This document shows positions 24,099 through 30,288 of a stretch of 64,000 nt of DNA, piece after piece. Source of the DNA: an uncultured Alphaproteobacteria bacterium. GTDB lineage: Bacteria > Pseudomonadota > Alphaproteobacteria > Rhodospirillales > Rhodospirillaceae. The stretch covers positions 1,697,245 to 1,761,244 of the forward strand of contig LT599022.1 of the NCBI GenBank assembly GCA_900079695.1, in the 5' to 3' direction. The position numbers and the translations under genes are program-made. Below the pieces are notes generated by a model. The model did not search any database. It was not told the origin of the DNA and saw only the letters and a program-made list of their open reading frames with translations. Numbering within the stretch: the stretch's first letter is position 1; every line of letters begins with the position of its first letter.

Positions 24099-24410
24099 AT
24101 CGGCGGCTGAACGGCGGCGGCGCGCGGCCGCCATTATGCTCGCACGGATGCACGGTCCCTTGGAGAGGACCGCGCCTCGGCCTTCGAGAGGGCGATCGGC
24201 CCACAAGCGGTTCGGACAGGCAATGCCTACGGCCAGCTATTTTCCGGCGGCGGCCGAGGCCGCCTTTCCATCGCGAAACAAAATAGCCGGCCTCCGCCAT
24301 CCTCCGCCTTGCTCCGGCCCGGCGCGCGCGCCGGGTGCAGGTCCGCTCCGCCCGTGGGCTCCGTCGCCATGAAGGCCGCGACGGTCGCGGTCCAACCAAG
24401 GGAGCATCCC
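24099..24410 (+). promoter_or_regulatory. Long leader (family 2) upstream of the DUF2493 gene
   Basis: 312 bp without a gene. It has several GC-rich hairpins and a block, TCCTCCGCCTTGCTCCGG (24300-24317), matched by 27727-27744 upstream of DUF736 at almost the same distance from the start codon (111 and 110 bp). A second shared block begins CGCCAT and continues as AGGCCGC, GGT and GGTC (24365-24391; 27785-27810). The conserved spacing points to a common regulator or RNA structure. Confidence 0.5.
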
Positions 24411-25334
24411 ATGAGCGAGCACGACGACTACGAACCCCACCACGAATCGTCACCCACCGATCACGTCCTCAACGAACTCCAGCTCCACGGCTACCGCCCC
24501 TTCGCCGACGAGCCGGACCAGCGTTTCCTGCCAGACGGCAATCAGGTCGCGGGCGCAATCGCCGACATCTTCGACGCCCTGATCTCGACCCTGGAAGACA
24601 CCCGCCTCGAACCCGACCTCGACGATCTCCTCTGGTCGACAGTCAACGTCTTCCACCGCGCCACCGAACGGATCGCGCGCGAACTCGACGACAACGAGCA
24701 GGCGCAAAAACGCTCGCAGCGGCAGCAGGACGGCAGCGAGGTGAAGTCGGTCGAACTCGAGCGCCAGATCGCCGAGGGCAAGACTCTCATCGAACGGCAG
24801 AACGCTTTCGAGCTGATGCGCGACCAGGCCGCCGAGCACTACGAACGCCAGATCGGCAAGCCGTGGCTCCCTCGCACCGGCTCAAAGGTCAACCATCGCA
24901 ACCTCACCTCGGCGATGATCGACAGCCGCGACTTCCTGATGGCCCGCAAACGCGCCGAACAGGAAGTCCTTCTTCCGCCCGGCCCGAAGATCGTCGTCAC
25001 CGGCGGACTGGACTTCAATGACCATCGGCTGATCTGGGCCAAACTCGATCAGGTCCACGAAAAGCACCCCGACATGGTGCTGATCCACGGCAAATCCCCG
25101 AAGGGCGCCGAAAAGATCGCCTCTCTCTGGGCGAAGAACCGCAATGTCCCGCAGATCGGCTTTGCACCCGACTGGACGAAGCATGGCCGCGCAGCGCCGT
25201 TCAAACGTAACGACGCAATGCTCGACATCGTGCCGAAGGGCGTGGTGCACTTCCCCGGCACGGGCATCAACGACAACCTCGCCGACAAGGCGAAGAAGCT
25301 CGGCATCCCGGTTTGGAAATTCGGCGGCGCGTGA
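24411..25334 (+). CDS. DUF2493 (SLOG-family) protein
   Basis: 307 residues with ATG at 24411. The N-terminal two thirds are helical and charged (DDLLWSTVNVFHRATERIARELDDN; LERQIAEGKTLIERQNAF). The C-terminal domain (about 195-307) is DUF2493: KIVVTGGLDFNDHRLIWAKLD, DMVLIHGKSPKGAEKIASLWA, and PQIGFAPDWTKHGRAAPFKRND, a Rossmann-like SLOG fold thought to bind nucleotides or nucleotide-derived ligands. SLOG proteins act as sensors or nucleosidases in conflict systems and on plasmids. It lies behind the family 2 leader, separated from the ART-like gene by 49 bp. The substrate is not known. Confidence 0.85.
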   Translation: MSEHDDYEPHHESSPTDHVLNELQLHGYRPFADEPDQRFLPDGNQVAGAIADIFDALISTLEDTRLEPDLDDLLWSTVNVFHRATERIARELDDNEQAQKRSQRQQDGSEVKSVELERQIAEGKTLIERQNAFELMRDQAAEHYERQIGKPWLPRTGSKVNHRNLTSAMIDSRDFLMARKRAEQEVLLPPGPKIVVTGGLDFNDHRLIWAKLDQVHEKHPDMVLIHGKSPKGAEKIASLWAKNRNVPQIGFAPDWTKHGRAAPFKRNDAMLDIVPKGVVHFPGTGINDNLADKAKKLGIPVWKFGGA

Positions 25335-25383
25335 GCGCCGCCGCTTCACATCACGAGGCACTTTCCGACATAGTGATCATACG

Positions 25384-26283
25384 ATGTATGATCTTGATTC
25401 GAGTGTAGAACTATTACTTCAACCCGCCGCAGCGTTGTCCAAAGGCGATGATAACATCTGGCGGCGGCATCATTTCGTCTGGAAGCAACCAGAGACCTGG
25501 GTGCCTCAGCTTACTGCTTGGCTGCTTCCTCACTTTCGAAGAGATGGCTTCAGGCGACTAAAGCCCGGCCGCTTTTGCGACCTATGCTGGGACGATTTCG
25601 AGTGGCGCGATGTGCTTGGACGCTGCCTGCTCGCCGATATCGATTATCATACCGATCAGCTCGCGGACGTGTTGGATCGTGCAACGCTGCGGACCTACCA
25701 TGGTTGCCGAACGGATGATGCCGGCAGCTACTTCCGCGAAGGGCTTCTTGTTCACGATCGCGCTCATATGACCGCAAGACTGCGCTCGATCGTTGAGCAG
25801 AATCAGGAACTCAACTGGTTTGCTCCGCGATTGGATGCAGCAATTGCCGAGATCGACAACACGCTCGATATTGGCAGGCTCTATGTTGTCGCCGAAGACA
25901 CGTTCCTCCTCAAACATGCTGCACATTATCTGATCTATGGCAGCGAGTGGATCGCTGCGGTCCTCGGCTCGACCGGGAGAAAAGTCCTCCTGAAATCCGG
26001 CGCTCCGACGCTTCTCGTAATCGACCTTCCGCTTCGTGTCGCAACGCCCGGCACGTTGCGGGAACTCTCTGCAAAGCTTCTCGCCGAATGGACACGAAGG
26101 GCCTGCAATCAGCCCGATTGGCACGCGCCGATCGACTTCTCGTTTTGTTTACGCACAGATATTCCACCGGACTGGATAGTCGATCATTCTCACCCGGCAG
26201 AACTCAACGACCCCCTGGAGCAACGGAGGCTGTACAAGGCTGCGGTCGCGGGCTGCGCATACTGCTCCCCGGCTCCTGAGTGA
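25384..26283 (+). CDS. Putative ADP-ribosyltransferase-like protein, second member in the element
   Basis: 299 residues from ATG 25384. It shows the same five blocks as the 277-residue protein of the AbiE-linked operon: TLRTYHGCRTDDAGSYFREGL (H106, G120-L121), RLYVVAEDTF (165-174), YGSE (185-188), APTLLVIDLPL (207-217) and IPPDWIVDHSHP (260-271). The H...G(L/I) opening and P-(D/E)-x-I end are typical of ART folds, but cofactor binding is only inferred. An N-terminal region of about 95 residues is unrelated to the other copy. It stands alone after the DUF2493 gene, has no obvious antitoxin, and its DNA is somewhat less GC-rich than its neighbours. Confidence 0.68.
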   Translation: MYDLDSSVELLLQPAAALSKGDDNIWRRHHFVWKQPETWVPQLTAWLLPHFRRDGFRRLKPGRFCDLCWDDFEWRDVLGRCLLADIDYHTDQLADVLDRATLRTYHGCRTDDAGSYFREGLLVHDRAHMTARLRSIVEQNQELNWFAPRLDAAIAEIDNTLDIGRLYVVAEDTFLLKHAAHYLIYGSEWIAAVLGSTGRKVLLKSGAPTLLVIDLPLRVATPGTLRELSAKLLAEWTRRACNQPDWHAPIDFSFCLRTDIPPDWIVDHSHPAELNDPLEQRRLYKAAVAGCAYCSPAPE

Positions 26284-26478
26284 GGCGAACCACCCCCGCT
26301 TCATATCGCTGATCCTTGGTCCGGCCGATGGCCTGACGCCATCAACCCGTAAAGGGTCGGACTACGCATAGCGTGCCGCCGCGCCGGCTTCGCCAGCACG
26401 GTGATTGCGGCCATCGGCCGAACACATCGGGCGCCTGTCAGCGGGGGATGGTCCTCCGCCCCAGCAGGAGCCGGATCG
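26284..26478. other. Intergenic DNA with small palindromes
   Basis: About 195 bp, no gene. It holds the short inverted repeat GGCCGATGGCC (26322-26332) and the ribosome-binding site CAGGAG (26464-26469) of the next small gene. Confidence 0.4.
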
Positions 26479-26646
26479 ATGTCCTTCCCCGACGCACATG
26501 CCTTCGCCTTCAGCCTCGCCGCTACCCTGATGGTCGCCATCGTGATCTTCCGCGCCGGCGACGGCACGCTCTCAGTCGTCCCCGCCACCGAATACGATGG
26601 CGATGACGCCGAGATCGTCGGCGAAATCGACCCCTTCGCCTCATGA
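26479..26646 (+). CDS. Small single-pass membrane protein
   Basis: 55 residues from ATG 26479, preceded by AGGAG at suitable spacing. One hydrophobic segment (AFAFSLAATLMVAIVIF, about residues 8-24) is followed by a short acidic tail (TEYDGDDAEIVGEIDPFAS). No family is recognised. It is too short for similarity evidence, but the ribosome-binding site, membrane segment and clean acidic tail make it credible. Confidence 0.55.
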   Translation: MSFPDAHAFAFSLAATLMVAIVIFRAGDGTLSVVPATEYDGDDAEIVGEIDPFAS

Positions 26647-26671
26647 CGAGGCGAAGATCGTGTCCGCCGAC

Positions 26672-26694
26672 GCGAAAACCTCTGCGGTTTTCGC
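26672..26694 (+). terminator. Hairpin after the small membrane protein gene
   Basis: GCGAAAACC (26672-26680) and GGTTTTCGC (26686-26694) pair perfectly around TCTGC, 26 bp after the preceding stop. There is no T-tract directly behind, so it may be a weak terminator or processing stem. Confidence 0.5.
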
Positions 26695-26788
26695 TCCCGC
26701 CGGCACTCATCTTTTGCTATGCTCTGCGTTGCGCCGCGGTGGTGGTGGAAGGCGCAGCCGTTAGAGCTTTGCTATCGGAGACACCACC

Positions 26789-27229
26789 ATGATTATTCTC
26801 GGCATTCTCGTCTGCATGGTAGCAATCGGCTTCCTTTGCTGGTTGCTCTTCACGCTCGCCGTTTTCGCGCTTCCATTCTTTGTCGGTGTGAACGCAGGCA
26901 TGTGGGCCATGAGTTCCGGCGCAGGCTGGCTTGGCGCCATTCTCGTCGGTGCGCTGGCCGCAGGTTTCACCTTCGGAGCTGGCCAGCTTTTGCTCGGAAC
27001 CGTTCGCCCGCTCTGGGCGAAGCTGGCGATCGCGCTCATCTTCGTCGCTCCAGCCGTTGTTGCCGGCTATCACGCCACCCACGGCATCGCGAAACACTTC
27101 ATGCCTTCCGAGGGCTGGCAAATCGCATTCTCCATCATCGGCGCGGTTGCCGTCGGCATCGCGGCATTTCTTCGCATCGTCGGAATGGCAGGCGACGACC
27201 AATCCGGCCGAGGCCTTGCTCGGGCTTGA
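26789..27229 (+). CDS. Four-helix inner-membrane protein of unknown function
   Basis: 146 residues. Hydrophobic segments lie at about 2-30, 43-70, 76-95 and 110-130, with a cytoplasmic-like tail (MAGDDQSGRGLARA). The sequence is rich in Gly, Ala and Phe and has no motif I can name. A ribosome-binding site (GGAG, 26775-26778) precedes the start. Small membrane proteins of this type recur near DUF736 genes in alphaproteobacterial ICEs and could act in membrane stress or entry control, though nothing in the sequence shows that. Confidence 0.68.
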   Translation: MIILGILVCMVAIGFLCWLLFTLAVFALPFFVGVNAGMWAMSSGAGWLGAILVGALAAGFTFGAGQLLLGTVRPLWAKLAIALIFVAPAVVAGYHATHGIAKHFMPSEGWQIAFSIIGAVAVGIAAFLRIVGMAGDDQSGRGLARA

Positions 27230-27836
27230 TCGCACAGCTCGACACGGCGGATCAGACGAGGCGATTGGCACCGTCCCGTCTCAAAGGGTGTCGGCACAGT
27301 GCGGCGGTGGGCTGCATCGTCGAATAGGCCGATGACCGCAGCCATGTGGCGCTCGTAAACACCCGCAGGCCGATCGGCGCAACCCGAACGAACGGGATCG
27401 GGTGGGTCGTTTCGGGCGGAGCACAAGCGAGGAAGGCGGACGCCTGCGCCACGGACACGGAGTGAGATCTGCGGAAACCGCGTTGCGGCCGGTTTCAGGC
27501 GAGAATGGTCGCCACATCTCCGTCTGCCATCCGTTCAGCGAGCGCTCCAAACGGCCTCTCCAATGGGCTGATCTGGCCGAAGGACGGCTGACGCCTCGAC
27601 CGCCTATGCCGCAACGGCGCGTCTCGACTTTCTTCCCCTGCCGGCACCCACCCCATGCAGCAAGCTGCATGGGGACCCCGGGATGGCCGTCATTCCTCGC
27701 GAGACAACAAAGTCGATCCTGCGCCGTCCTCCGCTTTGCTTCGGTCGCAAGCGATGCGTCGTCGGTCGCCTCCGGCCCACCGATCGCCATCGAGGCCGCA
27801 TGGTGCGGTCTCGGGAACGGAAAACGGAGAATTACC
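27230..27836 (+). promoter_or_regulatory. 607-bp non-coding stretch with palindrome and family 2 leader
   Basis: No convincing gene on either strand. A perfect 11-bp inverted repeat with a 2-nt centre, CCCCATGCAGC-AA-GCTGCATGGGG, lies at 27651-27674. From about 27690 the sequence matches the leader of the DUF2493 gene in blocks and spacing (27727-27744 and 27785-27810) and leads to the DUF736 ATG at 27837. The first 370 bp remain unexplained. Confidence 0.5.
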
Positions 27837-28163
27837 ATGGCGACCATCGGCACCTTCAAGAAGACCGGCTCGAACGAGTTCACCGGCGAAATCGTCACCC
27901 TCAGCGTCAAGGCCAAGGGCGTGCGCATCGTCCCCGACACCCGCGCCACCGGCGAAAACGCCCCCAGCCACCGGGTTCTGGTCGGCCGCGCCGAAATCGG
28001 CGCCGCCTGGTCCAAGCGCTCCAACGAGGGTCGCGACTATCTGGGCCTCAAGCTCGACGATCCGAGCTTCAACGCCCCGATCTACGCCAACCTCTTCGAC
28101 GACGAGGAAGGCGACACCTTCTCCCTCATCTGGTCCCGCCCGAACAGTCGGCGGGGCGACTGA
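27837..28163 (+). CDS. DUF736 family protein
   Basis: 108 residues from ATG 27837. It matches DUF736: MATIGTFKKTGSNEFTGEI start, HRVLVGRAEIGAAWSKRSNEGRDYLGLKLDDPSF core, and ANLFDDEEGDTFSLIWSRP end. These small beta-rich proteins are near-universal on alphaproteobacterial conjugative plasmids and ICEs; their molecular role is unknown. A second, diverged copy is at 33452-33799. The gene has its own long leader and a strong terminator behind it, so it forms a single-gene unit probably expressed at a high level. Confidence 0.88.
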   Translation: MATIGTFKKTGSNEFTGEIVTLSVKAKGVRIVPDTRATGENAPSHRVLVGRAEIGAAWSKRSNEGRDYLGLKLDDPSFNAPIYANLFDDEEGDTFSLIWSRPNSRRGD

Positions 28164-28172
28164 GCCCCAACC

Positions 28173-28201
28173 AAGGCCCCGGCCGGATCGGCCGGGGCCT
28201 T
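28173..28201 (+). terminator. Strong terminator after DUF736
   Basis: AAGGCCCCGGCCG (28173-28185) and CGGCCGGGGCCTT (28189-28201) form a perfect 13-bp stem with a GAT loop, 9 bp after the stop codon, followed by TCTCG. It separates the maintenance block from the transfer-control genes. Confidence 0.75.
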
Positions 28202-28286
28202 CTCGCGCTGGGCCGAATCAACCCTGCCGCTCCGAGGTCGGTGTCATGAGAATGCCGTCGAATCTCCTCGCCAGCAGCACCAAGAG

Positions 28287-28301
28287 CGACTATTATAGTC
28301 G
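28287..28301. promoter_or_regulatory. Palindromic operator upstream of the XRE regulator
   Basis: CGACTA-TTA-TAGTCG, perfect, 43 bp before the start codon at 28345. The half-site TATAGTCG recurs at 28689-28696 just ahead of the QseM-like gene, so the XRE protein may bind both. Confidence 0.5.
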
Positions 28302-28333
28302 TAGTTCTAGCAAGTGCGTTCGCGTCGGTGGGA

Positions 28334-28353
28334 GGTGATCATGCATGATCACC
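28334..28353. promoter_or_regulatory. 20-bp perfect palindrome across the start codon of the XRE gene
   Basis: GGTGATCATGCATGATCACC overlaps the ribosome-binding site GGAGG (28331-28335) and the ATG at 28345. It could be a protein operator or an RNA hairpin that hides the start; either gives tight self-control. Confidence 0.6.
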
Positions 28354-28599
28354 GCCCGACAATCGCGGGCCGCGCGCGCGTTGCTGGGTTGGACGCAGGA
28401 GACGCTCGCTGACAAGGCCCGGACATCGCTGACAGCGCTCAAGCGCCTCGAGTCCGAAAGCGGATTGGAGGTGTACGAAACGACGCGTGATCAGGTTCGC
28501 AGGGCGCTCGAGGCAGCAGGCATCGTTCTGCTTTCTACCGATAAGGGCGAAGGGGTACTGCTGCTTCATGACCGGGACGATCGGCCAGCAAGGCGGTGA
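28345..28599 (+). CDS. XRE-family regulator, QseC-like by position
   Basis: 84 residues, essentially one helix-turn-helix: ARALLGWTQETLADKARTSLTALKRLE (about 9-35), then ETTRDQVRRALEAAGIVLL and a short tail. In ICEMlSymR7A a small XRE-type repressor, QseC, balances expression of the antiactivator QseM, which in turn blocks the activator FseA. The same trio in the same neighbourhood here supports that role, but the sequence alone gives only the XRE family. The start codon sits within a 20-bp palindrome, which suggests autoregulation. Confidence 0.8.
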   Translation: MITARQSRAARALLGWTQETLADKARTSLTALKRLESESGLEVYETTRDQVRRALEAAGIVLLSTDKGEGVLLLHDRDDRPARR

Positions 28600-28700
28600 C
28601 TGCGATCCAGCCGCATCCGACACACTCTTGATCGCGCATTGGCACTGCAATGCCAGCGGCAAGTGTTAACGAATGCCTTACGCGCGAATATAGTCGTCTG

Positions 28701-28967
28701 ATGGAATCCGCGATGCAGCCGTTTCTCGACGAACCCCCGATCAGCCAAACGCTCACGGCCTATGACCGTGAGCATATGGTTCTCTATCTGCGCTTGCTCG
28801 ATTCCTCGCGCGACGGCGCCGATTGGCGCGAAGCCGTCCAGATTCTCTTTGGCCTCGATCCGGCACGCGAACCGCAACGTTGCCGCCAGGTCCATGACAC
28901 GCACCTCGCCCGGGCGAAGTGGATGACTGAGCAGGGCTATCGCGAGTTGGTTCGCACGGCGCAGTGA
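28701..28967 (+). CDS. DUF2285-type small protein, QseM-like antiactivator
   Basis: 88 residues from ATG 28701; an upstream ATG at 28650 would add 17 residues. The shorter form is preferred because the shared operator half-site TATAGTCG (28689-28696) lies just before it and because related proteins begin near FLDEPP. The core PISQTLTAYDREHMVLYLRLLDSSRDGADW, followed by LFGLDPAREPQRCRQVHDTHLARAKWMTEQGY, is the small stand-alone relative of DUF2285, the HTH variant used both in QseM antiactivators and FseA activators of ICEMlSymR7A-type elements. It probably binds FseA and holds excision and transfer down in most cells. Confidence 0.72.
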   Translation: MESAMQPFLDEPPISQTLTAYDREHMVLYLRLLDSSRDGADWREAVQILFGLDPAREPQRCRQVHDTHLARAKWMTEQGYRELVRTAQ

Positions 28968-29079
28968 TCACCGCGATGCCGTTTCGGCATCACCCTTTGC
29001 CGGTGCCCTGACTTCCGCCGAACAACCCAACCGGGAATTCTGACTCTCCCACAAGTTCAAGGACTAAGGGAGGATCGCA

Positions 29080-29388
29080 ATGACACCAGATGCTTCCGGC
29101 TGGCGCTCATTGATACGCTATACGCATGTTGCGGACATGACTGCGTCCGACGTCGCGTGGGAATGGCTGCGCCGCAACGAATCCTACGACAGGGATTTTC
29201 GAGCGCTGGCCGACGGCACAGGAGATCCACGCGCGCTGAGCGAAAAGATCGGGCAGCGGTGGGGGTTGCGATTTCCCGGTGGACCCGATGCAGGCTCCGA
29301 CCGAAGCGCGGCTGATCTGGCTTCCCCAGGACGATACAAGCGTCGTCGTCCTTGGCGCGCCGCCCGATATTCTGTCCGTAGACGCTGA
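29080..29388 (+). CDS. FseA-like activator, N-terminal half (Msi172-like, DUF6499)
   Basis: 102 residues in frame as far as its own stop, preceded by a strong ribosome-binding site (AGGGAGG, 29067-29073). The first 60 residues are the DUF6499-type domain (WRSLIRYTHVADMTASDVAWEWLRRNESYDRDFRAL), ending WGLRFP. After that the frame loses protein-like character (DRSAADLASPGRYKRRRPWRAARYSVRRR). The DUF2285 half lies in the +1 frame from 29275 on. In ICEMlSymR7A the equivalent ORFs msi172 and msi171 are joined by programmed +1 frameshifting to make FseA, activator of the excisionase gene. The site CGA TTT CCC at 29269-29277 is the probable slip point here. Confidence 0.78.
   Translation: MTPDASGWRSLIRYTHVADMTASDVAWEWLRRNESYDRDFRALADGTGDPRALSEKIGQRWGLRFPGGPDAGSDRSAADLASPGRYKRRRPWRAARYSVRRR
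29269..29277 (+). other. Probable +1 programmed frameshift site
   Basis: CGA TTT CCC GGT in the upstream frame becomes CGA TTT (C) CCG GTG after a +1 slip of the Phe tRNA from TTT to TTC, giving WGLRF-PVDPMQAPTEARLIW. That joins the two conserved domains without a gap, as single-frame homologues read. Exact site inferred. Confidence 0.6.
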
Positions 29389-29854
29389 CCAGCAGCCAGC
29401 GATCTACGCCGCGACAAGCGTTGACGCTGATGGCGGGACCTATCTGGTTTTCGACCTGGGCAACGGCCAGCGCGTGGAGCTTGTTCATCCCTCCGCGACA
29501 CGACCTGCCAAACCGCTCGGCGCCTTCATCCCACTCAGCCTGGAAGGCTTCGACCGGCTTGAGTCCGTCGCCCGCCTGCTGGCCGCCCTGCATGGACGCG
29601 CCATACCTCCCGATACCCGCCTGACGCGGCAGCAACGCGCGCGATCGTGCCGGATGCTGCAAGCATTCGACGGTCATCGTGCTGGAGCCACGCAGCAGGA
29701 GATCGCGCAGGTCGTACTCCGGACCCCGGCCCTTGATCGCGACGAGTGGCAGGCGTCCTCAGCGCGCCATGCCATCAAATCCCTCCTTCGAGACGCTCGC
29801 GCCATGATTGCCGGCGGCTATCGCACGCTGCTTCGTCATCGCCGGCAATCGTAG
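29279..29854 (+). CDS. FseA-like activator, C-terminal half (Msi171-like, DUF2285)
   Basis: 191 residues in the +1 frame relative to the upstream half. The only starts are a GTG at 29279 or ATG at 29288, neither with a ribosome-binding site, so synthesis by frameshift from the DUF6499 half is more likely. The DUF2285 region (LSLEGFDRLESVARLLAALHGR, DTRLTRQQRARSCRMLQAFDGHRAGATQQEIAQVVL, SARHAIKSLLRDARAMIAGGYRTLLR) is an HTH variant that binds promoter DNA. The fusion would activate the RdfS-like gene 140 bp downstream and thereby excision; the QseM-like protein would oppose it. Confidence 0.8.
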   Translation: MDPMQAPTEARLIWLPQDDTSVVVLGAPPDILSVDADQQPAIYAATSVDADGGTYLVFDLGNGQRVELVHPSATRPAKPLGAFIPLSLEGFDRLESVARLLAALHGRAIPPDTRLTRQQRARSCRMLQAFDGHRAGATQQEIAQVVLRTPALDRDEWQASSARHAIKSLLRDARAMIAGGYRTLLRHRRQS

Positions 29855-29878
29855 CGAGCTTCTGTCTGGATGATGGTG

Positions 29879-29906
29879 GGCGAATTTAGGCCCCCCTGAA
29901 TTCGCC
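29879..29906 (+). promoter_or_regulatory. Inverted repeat between the fseA-like and rdfS-like genes
   Basis: GGCGAATTTAGG (29879-29890) faces CCTGAATTCGCC (29895-29906) around CCCC, pairing at all but one G-U. It is either the terminator of the fseA-like gene or the operator of the rdfS-like gene. Confidence 0.5.
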
Positions 29907-29994
29907 CTGCATCTCGCCGGTCCTGCTTCGCCATCGTGGCCTTCGTCACCCGCCGCTTTCCGGCGGCCACAACGAACCCACGGAGGCCCGATCC

Positions 29995-30276
29995 ATGCGA
30001 CCCGAACTCGCCGTTTTGCCGCCGCGCTTCCTGCGCACCAAGGAAGCGGCTGAATTCCTCAGCCTCTCCGCCCGCACCCTCGAAAAGCACCGCACCTACG
30101 GCACAGGCCCGGCTTACCGGAAGCTTGGTGGCCGCGTCGTTTATGCCATCGACGACCTTCAGGCCTGGGCGGAGCGCGGCGCCGTCACCTCCACGTCCGA
30201 TCCGCGCGGCAGCGTGCTCCCGGCCAAGCGCCACACGCCTCAGCCGCCGGCCCATGCCGGCCGTTACGCACGCTGA
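29995..30276 (+). CDS. RdfS-like excisionase (recombination directionality factor)
   Basis: 93 residues. One helix-turn-helix with wing: LPPRFLRTKEAAEFLSLSARTLEKHR (about 7-32), GPAYRKLGGRVVYAIDDLQAWAE (37-59), then a basic proline-rich tail. This is the excisionase/HTH_17 type. Its place directly after the FseA-like activator and before the replication and traF block matches rdfS in ICEMlSymR7A-type elements, where it drives integrase toward excision and helps express transfer genes. A second such gene (58285) stands next to the integrase, so which one directs excision must be tested. No ribosome-binding oddity was seen. Confidence 0.8.
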   Translation: MRPELAVLPPRFLRTKEAAEFLSLSARTLEKHRTYGTGPAYRKLGGRVVYAIDDLQAWAERGAVTSTSDPRGSVLPAKRHTPQPPAHAGRYAR

Positions 30277-30288
30277 CCGGATTTCAGA

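Noticed and set aside
28650-28700. Longer start of the QseM-like gene at 28650
   Set aside because: The added 17 residues contain the shared operator half-site and are unlike the start of related proteins; kept only as an alternative.
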